From: JAHWJR01 sp035942035 | Lineage (GTDB): Bacteria; Actinomycetota; Acidimicrobiia; Acidimicrobiales; CADCSY01 | Direction of reading: 5' to 3' | DNA: 40,807 nucleotides | Assembly (NCBI GenBank): GCA_035942035.1 | Contig: DASZDK010000019.1 | Location: 1-40,807 of the forward strand | In this document: piece by piece, positions 33,295 to 40,807 of the stretch | How positions within the stretch are numbered: the first letter of the stretch is position 1 | Layout: each line of letters starts with the position of its first letter | The notes under the pieces: generated by a model | Databases searched by the model: none | The model's input: only the letters and a program-made list of their open reading frames with translations | What the model was told of the DNA's origin: nothing | Program-made: the position numbers and the translations under genes

Positions 33295-34546
33295 CGAGCT
33301 GCACCTCGTCACCTTCGGGCACCTCGATCCCTGTCGCTCGGCGGTACCTCCGGACGGCGAAGCCCGCGGTCAGCGCCTGCCCAAGTACTGAGACGGTCAC
33401 GGCCAAAGAGCCGGCCAGGAAAATTCGCTCGTACTCGGGGAGGCGGTAGCGCTCGATGTAGGCCAGGTAGTAGATCGCAGCCACACCGAGCGGCCCGGAC
33501 CACCCGATGAAGGCCGAAGAGATGCGTCCGGTGCCCGTGAGCAAAAGGGCTGGGAAGCCCGCCGGCAGGCGCCGGAGGAGAAGCATCCACACGGCGAAGC
33601 CGAGGCCACCGGCGCCGAGCACGGGCCACCATCGATCGACGGGGAGTACCATGCCGAAGGCCAGGAACACCACGGTCAGGCCGACTTTGGTCACCGATCG
33701 GTGCACGATGTGGATCGGTTGGCGGAGGCCCTCGGGCATTCCCTCACTGAAGAACAGGCCGGCAACGAACGCGGCGAAGATGCCGGTGCCACCGAGAAGG
33801 TGAGCGAGCCCGAGCACGGTGAGCGACACACCGCTACTGGCGAGCGGGAACCAGTCCTCCTCGGCGAGCCGTTCTACGCCGGCGGTGTCAGTGAGCCAAC
33901 GCATCAGCAACCCGACGACTGCTCCGACCGCCAGCGCTGTCCCCAGTTGGCGGGCGACCTCGACCGCCCATCGACCCAGCACCTCGCCGTCGGGGAGCGT
34001 CACCAGGAGACCAGCGAAGAGGACAAAGGGAAGGGCCAGGCCGTCGTTGGCGGCAGCCTCCACCTGGAGACTCATCCGCACCCCTCGCGGCAGGAAGCGG
34101 TTCGGCAGGATGCCGGTGACCAGTGCAGAGGCGACGCCGGGATCCGTCGGCGTCAAGGTGGCACCCACCAGAAGGGCCAGCGCCAGCGGCAAGCCCAGCA
34201 CCAGACCAGCCCCGAGCGACGTGAGCAGCCACATCGCCGGCATGAGGACGATCAGCAGAACACCGATTCGCTTGGCGTTGGCGCGTAGGTCCGCCGGGCG
34301 GGTACGAAGCGCGATGTCGAACACGGCAAGGGCGAGCGCCACGCGTGAGAGCTGCTCGAGGAGCTTGCCCCTTGGCACCACCGTCTCCGGCTCGATGATC
34401 GCCAGCACATGGGGGCCCACGAGGATGCCCGCACCGAGCGCCAGCAGAACCGGGCTCAGGGCGTGGCGCTTGACCAACCGGGACGACAAGCCGAGCAGAA
34501 CCAGCGCAAGTCCGGTGAGCGCGATGACGCGATCGGCGTGGATCAC
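33278..34546 (-). CDS. CPA1-type Na+(K+)/H+ antiporter
   Basis: 422 residues from GTG 34546. About twelve helices. The ion-binding site is seen as AAANDGLALPF (the ND motif of electroneutral CPA1 exchangers) together with ATLTPTDPGVASAL in the preceding unwound helix (TPTDP). LGAGILVGP near the N-terminus is also typical. The protein would exchange Na+ or K+ for protons in pH or salt homeostasis. There is no C-terminal regulatory domain beyond the last helix. The 5' flank carries a doubtful short frame ending in a GTGA overlap with this start. Confidence 0.93.
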   Translation of the reverse strand: MIHADRVIALTGLALVLLGLSSRLVKRHALSPVLLALGAGILVGPHVLAIIEPETVVPRGKLLEQLSRVALALAVFDIALRTRPADLRANAKRIGVLLIVLMPAMWLLTSLGAGLVLGLPLALALLVGATLTPTDPGVASALVTGILPNRFLPRGVRMSLQVEAAANDGLALPFVLFAGLLVTLPDGEVLGRWAVEVARQLGTALAVGAVVGLLMRWLTDTAGVERLAEEDWFPLASSGVSLTVLGLAHLLGGTGIFAAFVAGLFFSEGMPEGLRQPIHIVHRSVTKVGLTVVFLAFGMVLPVDRWWPVLGAGGLGFAVWMLLLRRLPAGFPALLLTGTGRISSAFIGWSGPLGVAAIYYLAYIERYRLPEYERIFLAGSLAVTVSVLGQALTAGFAVRRYRRATGIEVPEGDEVQLEGPLP

Positions 34547-34848
34547 GCGCTCAGGTTCTCACTTCCCGCCGCCCGCATGCGAAAGCTTGCCAGGCCTGCC
34601 AACACAACTGATGTCGCTGGTTGAGCCTCCCGCTGGCTCAGGGAAGTACAGCTATTGGAAGTCGCTGCCGACCCTGTCCGCCCGGTCCCGCCTGGATTCA
34701 GCCGTCGTAGAAGCGGGTCTCCTCCGTCTTCGCCGAGCTCCGTGTACAACCGGATGACACGATCGTTCCCGTCGGTGGAGAGCCGGCGCTTCAGTTTTCG
34801 CTGCACGGAAGGGGGACGACCGGCGTCCGATCGGGTAAGGGAACGACC
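34547..34848. other. Divergent intergenic region, no supported gene
   Basis: About 302 bp between the antiporter and the small basic protein. A minus-strand 87-codon frame (34543-34806) ends in a GTGA overlap with the antiporter start, but its codon use is less GC-rich in the third position in its distal half and it has no ribosome site or motif, so I do not call it. The region is relatively AT-richer in places, which suits promoters. Confidence 0.35.
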
Positions 34849-35022
34849 ATGAAGTACAACAGACGACAGATCGGTGGGGTGCTCCAGAAAGTCGGCCGTG
34901 CCCTGAAGGGTGGATCCGCGGGGGGCCCCGCTGCGGAGCCTTCCGGCAGACGGTCACGGGCGCCTTCCCGGCAAGGGAGTGGTGGCCTGGCATCGGTCGC
35001 CAAGCGTTTCCTGAAGCGCTGA
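34849..35022 (+). CDS. Small highly basic protein, 57 residues
   Basis: ATG 34849 is preceded by GGTAAGGGA at a good distance and the frame closes with TGA at 35020-35022. The product has many Arg/Lys and almost no acidic residues. The N-terminal part (RRQIGGVLQKVGRALKGG) and the C-terminal part (GLASVAKRFLKR) could each form a short amphipathic cationic helix, joined by a Gly/Ser/Pro/Arg linker. There is no signal peptide or Cys. Nucleic-acid or membrane binding is possible, but nothing is proven. I do not recognise a family. Confidence 0.5.
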   Translation: MKYNRRQIGGVLQKVGRALKGGSAGGPAAEPSGRRSRAPSRQGSGGLASVAKRFLKR

Positions 35023-35204
35023 CGTCGCTCGCCGGGGCGGGGAGTCCGGCACGCCGCCGGTTCCCGTCGCCCCCGGTTTGACGGAGGCATCGACCTCGGC
35101 AGAGCCTTCAGGCCGTGGCGCGGGCGAATCGTCGTGTCCGGGCGACGGCATGCGCCGCACGGAGCCGAAGTACGGCAATAGCGAAGTATCGGAGGGAAAG
35201 GCAG

Positions 35205-35438
35205 ATGGCCGAAACCGTTACGAGGACGAGGATCAATGCTCGCGAGCCCAGCACGCGGGTGCGTCGACCCCACACGCCCCGTCGCCGGACACGCCGCCTG
35301 GTCGCTCTGGCGCTCGCGTCAACCGCGGTCCTCGGAGCGTGTGCGGGCGAAGCGGGTGACGATCTGTCACCGGTGGAGCCGGAGGCCGGCGAGCACGATA
35401 CCGAGGTGGTCCCCGGCGAGGAAGGCCCAGTGGAGTGA
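35205..35438 (+). CDS. Short lipoprotein, unknown function
   Basis: 77 residues from ATG 35205, preceded by GGAGGGAAAGG. The long Arg-rich n-region (residues 9-31), hydrophobic core LVALALASTAVL and lipobox VLGA-C46 predict a lipid anchor. Only about 31 acidic, disordered residues remain after it (AGEAGDDLSPVEPEAG...). The two-Arg stretch before the core might suit Tat export, but there is no clear twin-Arg motif. Function unknown. Confidence 0.65.
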   Translation: MAETVTRTRINAREPSTRVRRPHTPRRRTRRLVALALASTAVLGACAGEAGDDLSPVEPEAGEHDTEVVPGEEGPVE

Positions 35439-35488
35439 GGCACCCGCGCAATGCAGGAGGGCTGTGCGGCTGCGGGCGGCCGCCGACT

Positions 35489-35938
35489 TCAATGCCGACT
35501 TCCGGCGGAGCGCCGGCGCCGCAAGGGCAGCACGAACCACGTCCCCACGGCCAGCGACCCAAGGAGGCCGGCGCAGGCTGCCGCCCAGCTCGCTCCGTAG
35601 ACCACAGTGGTCACCAGGTACACCACCGCGGATAGGCCCACGGCGAGAAGGACGAGCGCGGCGACGGTCTGACGCGTCCCAGTCCGCAACATCCTTTGCT
35701 TGTCGTAGGGCTTGCCCCGGAGCCGGTGGTAGCCGGTCTCGCCCACCAACAGCACGATGGCCGCTCCCGTGGTGATGAAAGCCACGAAGTAGGCCGCTCG
35801 GGCCACAAGCGCCAGCTGTTCGAAGCGAGCGGTAAACGGAACCGTGAGCAGGAAGGCGAACAACACCGTGACGGCGGGCAGTACCACCCGGACCTCCCCC
35901 AAGAACTCATCCAGTTCCCGGTCGAGGTCGCTGCGCAC
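35489..35938 (-). CDS. DUF6328-like four-helix membrane protein
   Basis: 149 residues from GTG 35938. DRELDEFLGEVRVVLPAVTVLFAFLLTVPFTARF is the family-like start, a charged helix leading directly into the first membrane helix. Others are AAYFVAFITTGAAIVLLV, QTVAALVLLAVGLSAVVYLVTTVV and AACAGLLGSLAVGTWFVLPL. ETGYHRLRGKPYDKQRML is a conserved loop. Function is unknown. It is divergent from the HtrA-like gene, 66 bp apart. Confidence 0.8.
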   Translation of the reverse strand: MRSDLDRELDEFLGEVRVVLPAVTVLFAFLLTVPFTARFEQLALVARAAYFVAFITTGAAIVLLVGETGYHRLRGKPYDKQRMLRTGTRQTVAALVLLAVGLSAVVYLVTTVVYGASWAAACAGLLGSLAVGTWFVLPLRRRRSAGSRH

Positions 35939-36004
35939 GGTGGCTGCTCTACCCCAAGCCCGCCCCGTCGCATGATCGCCTCCGATGCCGGGGAGGTAGG
36001 GCCG

Positions 36005-37075
36005 GTGCCGCCGTCGCGCGCATTCCGTCGCCTCGTCGCCCCCGTCGTCGCCGCCCTGGCGGCAGCGGCGTGCGCCACGTCCGACGAGTCACCGGAGGCG
36101 CTGCGGCCCGCTCAGCAGCAGCCCGCTCCCCAGGGGCCGGCGACCGGTCCCGTCGACTCAGGCACTGGGCGGCAACCCTACGGGTTGGAGGTGATCCCTG
36201 AGGTCGTGGCCGAGGTGGCGCCCTCGGTGGTAGCCGTGCTGGCACGAGGCGGTGAGGGCAGCGGGGTCATCTGGGACCAGGACGGCACCATTGTGACCAA
36301 CGCCCACGTGGTCGGCGCGGCCGACGAGGTGGTCGTGGTCTTCGCCGACGGGAAGCGGGCACCGGCAGAGGTCGTGGCCACCGACGAGGTCGTCGACATC
36401 GCCGTGCTCCAAGCCAAGCGAGACCAACTGCCACCGGCCACCTTCTCGAAGGACCTGCCCGCCGTCGGGGAGCTGGCCATCGTCATGGGGAACCCGCTCG
36501 GCTTCGAGAACACCGTCACCGCCGGCATCATCTCCGGGGTGCGCCGAGCCATTCCCGGCTCGGGTCTGCAGACCCAGTCGCTCGTCGATCTGATCCAGAC
36601 CGACGCCCCCATCTCCCCGGGGAACTCCGGAGGCGCCCTGGTGAGCGGCGCCGGCGAGGTCGTGGGCATCAACGTGGCTTACATCCCACCCCAGGCCCGA
36701 GCCGTTTCCATCGGGTTCGCCATTCCGGCGGCGACCGTGGTGGAAGTGGTCACCGAGCTGCTGGCCGACGGGCAGGCAACGCACGCCTACCTCGGCATCC
36801 TTCCCGGCCAGGTCACGCCGTCACTGGCCCAGGAGTTCGACATCGAACGGCGCGACGGGGTTCTGGTGCTCGACGTCAGCGGAGGTGGACCAGCCGATCG
36901 TGCCGGCGTGCAAGGAGGTGACGTGATCGTCGGCATCGGCGGAGAACCGGTTACGACTGTGGAGCAGTTCCTCGCTGAGCTTCGCGACGTCGAGCCCGGC
37001 CAGCGAGTGGAGCTCACGGTTCTGCGTGACGGTGACGAGCGGACACTTGACGTCGAGGTCGGCGATCGGCCGTAA
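36005..37075 (+). CDS. HtrA/DegP-type serine protease with PDZ domain, lipoprotein-like N-terminus
   Basis: 356 residues from GTG 36005, chosen for GGGAGG eight bases upstream; ATG 35972 is the alternative. A signal-like segment ends in ALAAAA-C23, consistent with a lipid anchor. The trypsin-like domain has the complete triad: H101 (TNAHVVG), D131 (VVDIAVLQ) and S208 (SPGNSGGAL). A C-terminal PDZ domain follows (YLGILPGQ and GGPADRAGVQGGDVIVGIGGEPV). Such proteases degrade damaged exported proteins and can regulate envelope stress. Confidence 0.93.
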   Translation: MPPSRAFRRLVAPVVAALAAAACATSDESPEALRPAQQQPAPQGPATGPVDSGTGRQPYGLEVIPEVVAEVAPSVVAVLARGGEGSGVIWDQDGTIVTNAHVVGAADEVVVVFADGKRAPAEVVATDEVVDIAVLQAKRDQLPPATFSKDLPAVGELAIVMGNPLGFENTVTAGIISGVRRAIPGSGLQTQSLVDLIQTDAPISPGNSGGALVSGAGEVVGINVAYIPPQARAVSIGFAIPAATVVEVVTELLADGQATHAYLGILPGQVTPSLAQEFDIERRDGVLVLDVSGGGPADRAGVQGGDVIVGIGGEPVTTVEQFLAELRDVEPGQRVELTVLRDGDERTLDVEVGDRP

Positions 37076-37104
37076 GTGGCTGGTGGCAGGCAGGATGGCG
37101 GGCC

Positions 37105-37305
37105 ATGTCCGGGCTCCTGATCGTCATGGGCCTGGCGGTGCTCCCCCCGCCGTGGCCACATTCTCGGCGGTGGCTTGGCAGAGGTCTCCGAAGTGTCGGC
37201 GCGGTCACTGAGCCCGCCCTTCACCTGGCGGCGGGCATCATCCTTGCCGTGGTCGGGCTCGAGTCGATGCCCGAGGCCTGCGCGGCGCCGAGGAGCTGGC
37301 GGTAG
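37105..37305 (+). pseudogene. Remnant of a ZIP-family metal transporter (N-terminal part only)
   Basis: The frame from ATG 37105 ends in EPALHLAAGIILAVVGLESMPEA, matching the ZIP helix that carries the H/E metal-binding pattern. The middle of the fragment is out of frame: another frame reads AVATFSAVAWQRSPKC, which fits the missing part of the ZIP first helices. A shift is likely at the C-run near 37141-37147, with a second one near 37195-37205. The stop comes after 66 codons and no further ZIP helices are found downstream. I call it a decayed, truncated gene. Confidence 0.55.
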
Positions 37306-37456
37306 CTGGTACGACCGTACCCACGTGTGGGACGGCATCGCCGGTGCATCCGGCCGCCCGCCCCGCCGACGCCGGGGTCCCCCCCCGGCAGTCAGGCAGC
37401 TTCCCGCGCTCGTACCCCACCTGAAAGTCATTCCCGCGTCGCAGTAGCCTCCGTCG

Positions 37457-39046
37457 GTGCTCTCGCGTGCCCTGTCCTTCTTCGTGGGCAGCACGCTCTT
37501 GGGCGTGATCGCTGGCGTGCGGTTCGTCACCGAAGCGGACGTCGTCCCGGTGGCGACGGTGGTGATCGCCCCGCTCCTCGTTGCCGCCGTCTCCAAGCCG
37601 TTCCCCACGGCCGCGGTGGGATTGGCTGCCCTGGTGGTGGCGGCTGGCATGGAGATCGACGACGGGTGGGGGCCGTCGTCGCTTCCTCGACTCGCCGTGA
37701 TCGGAGCGGCCGCCGTCCTCGGCGTCATTGTTGCGTCCGAACGCGAACGTCGCGACACCGAGCTGGTCCGTCGACGGGAAGACAGCGCCGTGGTCCGGCG
37801 TCTCGAGCTGGCGCTCGACGCAGGAGCCATGGGCACCTGGTCCTACGACGCCGCTTCCGGAAGGACCGTCTGGGACGAACGGCTCGAGGCGCTGCACGGC
37901 CTGCGGCCCGGCGAGTACGACGGGACCTTCCAGTCCTGGATCGAACGGGTGATGCCCGAGGACCGGCCAGCGCTGCTTGCCGCTTCGGACCGGGCGCTAG
38001 AGACGGGCGGGCACTACGAGGCGGTGTACCGGATCGTGTGTCCCGACGGTGCCATGCGGTGGTTGCAGGCGCGGGGCGAACCGTTTCGCGAAGGTGGTCG
38101 GGCTAGGGGAACGGCTGGTGTCGTCGTCGACGTGACCCGCCAGGCCGTGGCTGCGGCCGAGCTCGACAAGGCGAGGCAGGAGGCGCGCCGGTCCCTCGCC
38201 GAGCGCAACCAGCTCGGCCTGAGCCTCCAGGAGAACCTGTTGCCAGCGCCCCGCCTGGAGTGTGGACGGGTCGACGTGCTCACCCACTACCAGGCGGGCG
38301 AGCGGTTTCTTCTCCTCGGTGGTGACTTCTTCGACGTGGTCCAGAGGGGCGACTCGGTGCGCTTCGTCATCGGCGATGTCTCGGGTCACAGCGCCTATGC
38401 CGCGGCCCTGGGCACCGCCCTGCGTGCCGGGTGGCGAGCCATGGCCCTCCGGGGCGCCGATGAACCCGGTCGTTGGGTCGACGACCTACAGGCTCTGCTC
38501 GAGAGCGAGACGGACGATCCCGAGTGCTTCGCCACGATCTGCACGGGGGCGCTGACTGCCGGTGAGCTGTGTGTTGCCGTCGCCGGGCATCCCCCGCCCA
38601 TGCTCCTCGATGACGAAGGTCTCCGGCCGCTTCCGGTCACCGCCTCCCCGCCACTCGGGCTCAGCCTCGGCCCGGCTGTGCAGCTCACCGTCCCGTTGCG
38701 GGGGCCGTACGCGGTCTTCCTGTACACCGACGGCGTCGTCGAGGGTCGCAGCGCACCCGGGTCAGCCGACCGCTTCGGCGTGGAGCGTCTCGCCCTCTGG
38801 CTGGATGAGCACACCCCCCAGAGACGGTTCTTCGAAGCCCAGGACCTCGCTGCGCTCGTGGCTGAGCTGCGCGAGGCCAACGGTGGGCCACTGAGCGACG
38901 ACGTTACGATCCTCGTGGTCCAAGACGGCGAGTCTCTTCCCAGGACTCCTCCTCGCCGCTCAGTACGCGAGCGCCCCCACGCACACCTGGAAGGGGCCCA
39001 TGAGAGCCGCACCCGCGCCCGAGAAGTACCACCGCAGGAGGCGTAG
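37457..39046 (+). CDS. PAS-domain and SpoIIE-type PP2C phosphatase
   Basis: 529 residues from GTG 37457. N-terminal hydrophobic helices (about residues 1-95) anchor the protein, followed by a short basic coil, a PAS domain (about 115-235: ALDAGAMGTWSYDAASGRTVWDERLEALHGL, then DGAMRWLQARGEPF) and a coiled segment. The SpoIIE domain has GGDFFDV (288-294), VIGDVSGHSAYAA, FLYTDGVVEGRS and SDDVTILVVQ, the metal-binding Asp set of PP2C enzymes. Such phosphatases dephosphorylate anti-sigma-factor antagonists (STAS proteins), releasing sigma factors. No anti-sigma or STAS partner lies in this window. Confidence 0.93.
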   Translation: MLSRALSFFVGSTLLGVIAGVRFVTEADVVPVATVVIAPLLVAAVSKPFPTAAVGLAALVVAAGMEIDDGWGPSSLPRLAVIGAAAVLGVIVASERERRDTELVRRREDSAVVRRLELALDAGAMGTWSYDAASGRTVWDERLEALHGLRPGEYDGTFQSWIERVMPEDRPALLAASDRALETGGHYEAVYRIVCPDGAMRWLQARGEPFREGGRARGTAGVVVDVTRQAVAAAELDKARQEARRSLAERNQLGLSLQENLLPAPRLECGRVDVLTHYQAGERFLLLGGDFFDVVQRGDSVRFVIGDVSGHSAYAAALGTALRAGWRAMALRGADEPGRWVDDLQALLESETDDPECFATICTGALTAGELCVAVAGHPPPMLLDDEGLRPLPVTASPPLGLSLGPAVQLTVPLRGPYAVFLYTDGVVEGRSAPGSADRFGVERLALWLDEHTPQRRFFEAQDLAALVAELREANGGPLSDDVTILVVQDGESLPRTPPRRSVRERPHAHLEGAHESRTRAREVPPQEA

Positions 39047-39136
39047 CGACCGTGTCCATCATGAATGGGGCTCACACAGAGGCCGAGACCGGGCCTTCCA
39101 GTGAGAGCCTCGGGCACTCTGACGGTTCGTTGAGAG

Positions 39137-39182
39137 CAGGCCCAACGGGATTCGAACCCGTGTCTCCACCTTAAGAGGGCGG
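39137..39182 (-). tRNA. 3' half of a tRNA-Lys(CTT)-like gene, probably an attachment-site remnant
   Basis: On the minus strand the anticodon arm CCGCC-CTCTTAA-GGTGG (anticodon CTT), a short variable loop, the T arm ACGGG-TTCGAAT-CCCGT and the 3' acceptor TGGGCCT-G are intact. The sequence where the 5' acceptor and D arm should lie does not pair with this acceptor. A copy of a tRNA 3' half beside a recombinase gene is the classic result of site-specific integration, which is how I read it. Confidence 0.5.
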
Positions 39183-39192
39183 TGGCACCTAC

Positions 39193-39273
39193 CGCTGGAG
39201 TCCGCTCCCTCCGCTCAAGTCCTGGTCACGGGCCTGTCGTTCCCGCTGGAGCCCGCTCGTTCCGCTCGGGTCC
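39193..39273. repeat. Imperfect 30-bp direct repeat
   Basis: Copies at 39193-39222 and 39244-39273, 21 bp apart, share 25 of 30 positions. Both begin CGCTGGAG and end with GTCC. They lie immediately next to the tRNA-like fragment and may be recombinase arm-type sites or a local duplication. Confidence 0.7.
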
Positions 39274-39645
39274 GCCTGGTTTCAGTAGCAAGACCAGTAG
39301 CACCTTCCGAGGCGGTGCAACCGCCACCGGCCATCGTCGGGCGGTACTCCCGGGGCCTTTTGCGCAGCGCGGAGGTGGCGTCTGTGGGTTGGGATCTGTC
39401 CACCCTCTCCTGGCAGCTGGACGGACGGGACTCGAGGAGCTTCCCCCTGCCTGGCTCGGGTCGCACGGTCCCAGCGGGGCACCTGAGGAGACCGACCCCG
39501 ACCGAGCTCACCCCACCGATCGCCGGCTGGGTGCGGCCTGGCGGTGGCGCGTTGTCCGGTTCGTGCGGTGACAGTGCGGCACATTCACGAGCTGGGCGGG
39601 AACCGCCTGGCTCGCGCTCGGCTCCTGGTTGAGAGGAGCCAAGAC

Positions 39646-40545
39646 ATGGCTGTGACGCACTCGGTGGTGTTGTACGACCCCAAGGAGACGTCAGCGGAGG
39701 TGAAGGCGGCGGCAGGGTTCCTGGCCGGCTACTCCGGACCCACCCGCCAGGCGTACACGCTCATCTGCGCCAGTTCTACGGGTGGTGCGAGAATCACGAC
39801 CTCGGGCTGTTCGAGGTGAAGCGCACGCACATCGAGCGCTACGCCCGAGAGCTCGAGGAGCTCGGCCGCGCGCCGGCGACGATCGGCCGCCGCCTGTCAA
39901 CAGTGGCGGGTTCTACCGCTACGCCGCAGAGGAGGGCGTGATCGAGCACTCGCCGGCAATGCATGCTCGCCGGCCGAGGCTCGACTACGAGCCCCACGCC
40001 GTCGGGCTCGACCGCAACAGCTCGGCGCCTTGCTGGTCGCGGCAGGGCTCTCGTCGGCTCCCGACCACGCGTTGTGCTCCCTGCTGGCGCTGAACGGCCT
40101 GCGGACCTCAGAGGCCCTCGGCGCGGACATCGACCAACTCGGTCTCGAGTGAGGTCATCGCATCCTCGTCGTGCATCGCAAGGGCGGCAACACGGTGACG
40201 ATTCCGCTCGCACCGCGTACCGCTCGAGCCGTGGACCTCGCTGTCGGCAAGCGGTTCGGCTTGATGTTCCTCGGTCACAACGGCGAGCGGTTGACAAGGG
40301 ACGCCGCCCCCGAGTGGTTCGGCGTCTGGCCAGGGCGGCGGGGATCTCCAAGCGCATCGGCCCGCACCAGCCTTCGCCACAGCTTCATTACCGCCGCCCT
40401 ACACGCCGGGGTGCCGCTACGAGACGTGCAGGAGGCCGCGTCGCACGCCGATCCGCGCACGACCATGCGCTACGACCGGGCCCGTCAGTCCCTCGACCGT
40501 CACGCCACCTACATCGTCGCCACCTTCGTCGCCGGCTCCAGCCGC
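39646..40545 (+). pseudogene. Decayed tyrosine recombinase/integrase (multiple frameshifts)
   Basis: A good ribosome site (GAGAGGAG) precedes ATG 39646. The core-binding domain starts in frame 1 (DPKETSAEV...GPTRQAYTL), continues in frame 3 from 39765 (LRQFYGWCENHDLGLFEVKR), moves to frame 2 near 39909 (GFYRYAAEEGVIEHSPA) and to frame 1 at 40018 (QLGALLVAAGLSS). A TGA at 40150 interrupts LE-GHRILVVHRKGG. Further shifts occur near 40308 (frame 3: RVVRRLARAAGISKRIGPHQ) and 40369 (back: LRHSFITAALHAGVPLRDV). The catalytic R (LNGLRTSEAL), K (HRKGG), H-x-x-R, H (SHADPRTT) and Y (MRYDRAR) are recognisable, so the family call is strong though the gene is inactive. Homology fades near 40545; the open frame runs to 40683. 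Confidence 0.85.
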
Positions 40546-40616
40546 GGCGACACGACACGATCCCGGCAACCGACATGGAACGGACCCCTCACGCAACCGG
40601 CGCTCCGTAATCCCAG

Positions 40617-40664
40617 ATCTGGCGGTCGCCGCTGGGCTCAAAGGCTTGGCGGCGACCGCCAGAT
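40617..40664. repeat. 16-bp perfect inverted repeat beyond the recombinase
   Basis: ATCTGGCGGTCGCCGC (40617-40632) is matched by its reverse complement at 40649-40664 around a 16-nt loop. It may be the recombinase terminator, or a recombination site at the end of a mobile element. Confidence 0.7.
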
Positions 40665-40683
40665 AGCCGGCTACTTGTTCTGA

Positions 40684-40807
40684 TGCGTGTGGGATCGGGG
40701 TCGGCCAACCTCGATCCAGGTGTCCGGCGGGTAGCTCGCGAACCGGCTGCCCACCCTCGTGGTGTGGCTCGTGAATGGATCGCTCCTCGCCGGGCACCGC
40801 CTGGCGA
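40684..40807. other. Window edge, no gene supported
   Basis: About 124 bp after the inverted repeat. A minus-strand frame reads RFASYPPDTWIEVGRPR before a stop and could be the end of a protein, but I do not recognise it. Confidence 0.3.

Larger units (their letters stand above)
39047..39645. other. Gene-poor stretch with a tRNA-like fragment and a direct repeat
   Basis: Contains the tRNA-Lys-like 3' half and a 30-bp direct repeat described separately. The open frames here show no motif or ribosome site that I can defend. The stretch lies between the SpoIIE gene and the decayed recombinase and is likely the edge of an old insertion. Confidence 0.5.

Noticed and set aside
34543..34806. 87-codon leftward frame ending in a GTGA overlap with the antiporter start
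   Set aside because: The overlap is suggestive, but there is no ribosome site, the distal half has unusual codon use, and no motif is seen.
39137..39208. Complete tRNA-Lys gene
   Set aside because: The 5' part does not form an acceptor stem with the 3' part and the D arm is poor, so only the 3' half is called.
40417..40797. Leftward frame at the window end
   Set aside because: Mostly antisense to the recombinase; no motif supports it.

Overview
The window looks like a chromosome segment from a very GC-rich actinomycete. I infer Actinomycetota, possibly Acidimicrobiia-like, from four things: a deazaflavin (F420)-type nitroreductase family protein, an actinobacterial qcrC-qcrA/ctaC-ctaD-ctaE/ctaG respiratory module, frequent GTG starts, and 'GTGA' stop/start overlaps between neighbouring genes. 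I cannot name the species.

Layout. 1-3.6 kb: end of a membrane protein, an F420-type nitroreductase-like protein, DoxX, a thioredoxin-fold protein, a GNAT acetyltransferase, a possible PD-(D/E)XK protein and a CBS-domain protein. 3.7-5.1 kb: a NuoF-like NADH dehydrogenase flavoprotein without other Nuo subunits beside it. 5.7-13.9 kb: the terminal respiratory chain. It runs rightward as qcrC, qcrA, ctaC, ctaD, ctaE, a small membrane protein, ctaG and a lipoprotein cytochrome c, and meets qcrB, which runs leftward. Electrons would pass from menaquinol through QcrB and the Rieske protein QcrA to the dihaem QcrC, then to the haem c and CuA of CtaC and to oxygen at CtaD. Having a dihaem QcrC, a cytochrome c domain fused to CtaC and a separate cytochrome c together is unusual. 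13.9-18 kb: lipid kinase, a hydrolase without its serine nucleophile, OsmC, a PRC-barrel/DUF2382 stress protein and a methyltransferase.

18.2-23.4 kb: a leftward lyase/class II aldolase/methyltransferase operon, divergent from an MFS transporter/methyltransferase pair. It could be a small metabolic cluster of unknown substrate. 23.4-26.5 kb: a leftward set of zinc alcohol dehydrogenase, Glu/Leu-type dehydrogenase and a JAB-like protein. 26.5-39 kb: mainly envelope functions: an SRPBCC protein, lipoproteins, a DUF421 protein, a class A penicillin-binding protein followed after an amber codon by an in-frame CAP domain, a Na+/H+ antiporter, a 57-residue basic protein, a DUF6328-like protein, an HtrA-type protease, a ZIP transporter remnant and a PAS-SpoIIE phosphatase.

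39.1-40.8 kb: a decayed mobile region. It holds a tRNA-Lys 3' half, a 30-bp direct repeat, a tyrosine recombinase broken by about five frameshifts and one stop, and a strong inverted repeat. I saw no CRISPR array, intact rRNA or recognisable riboswitch.
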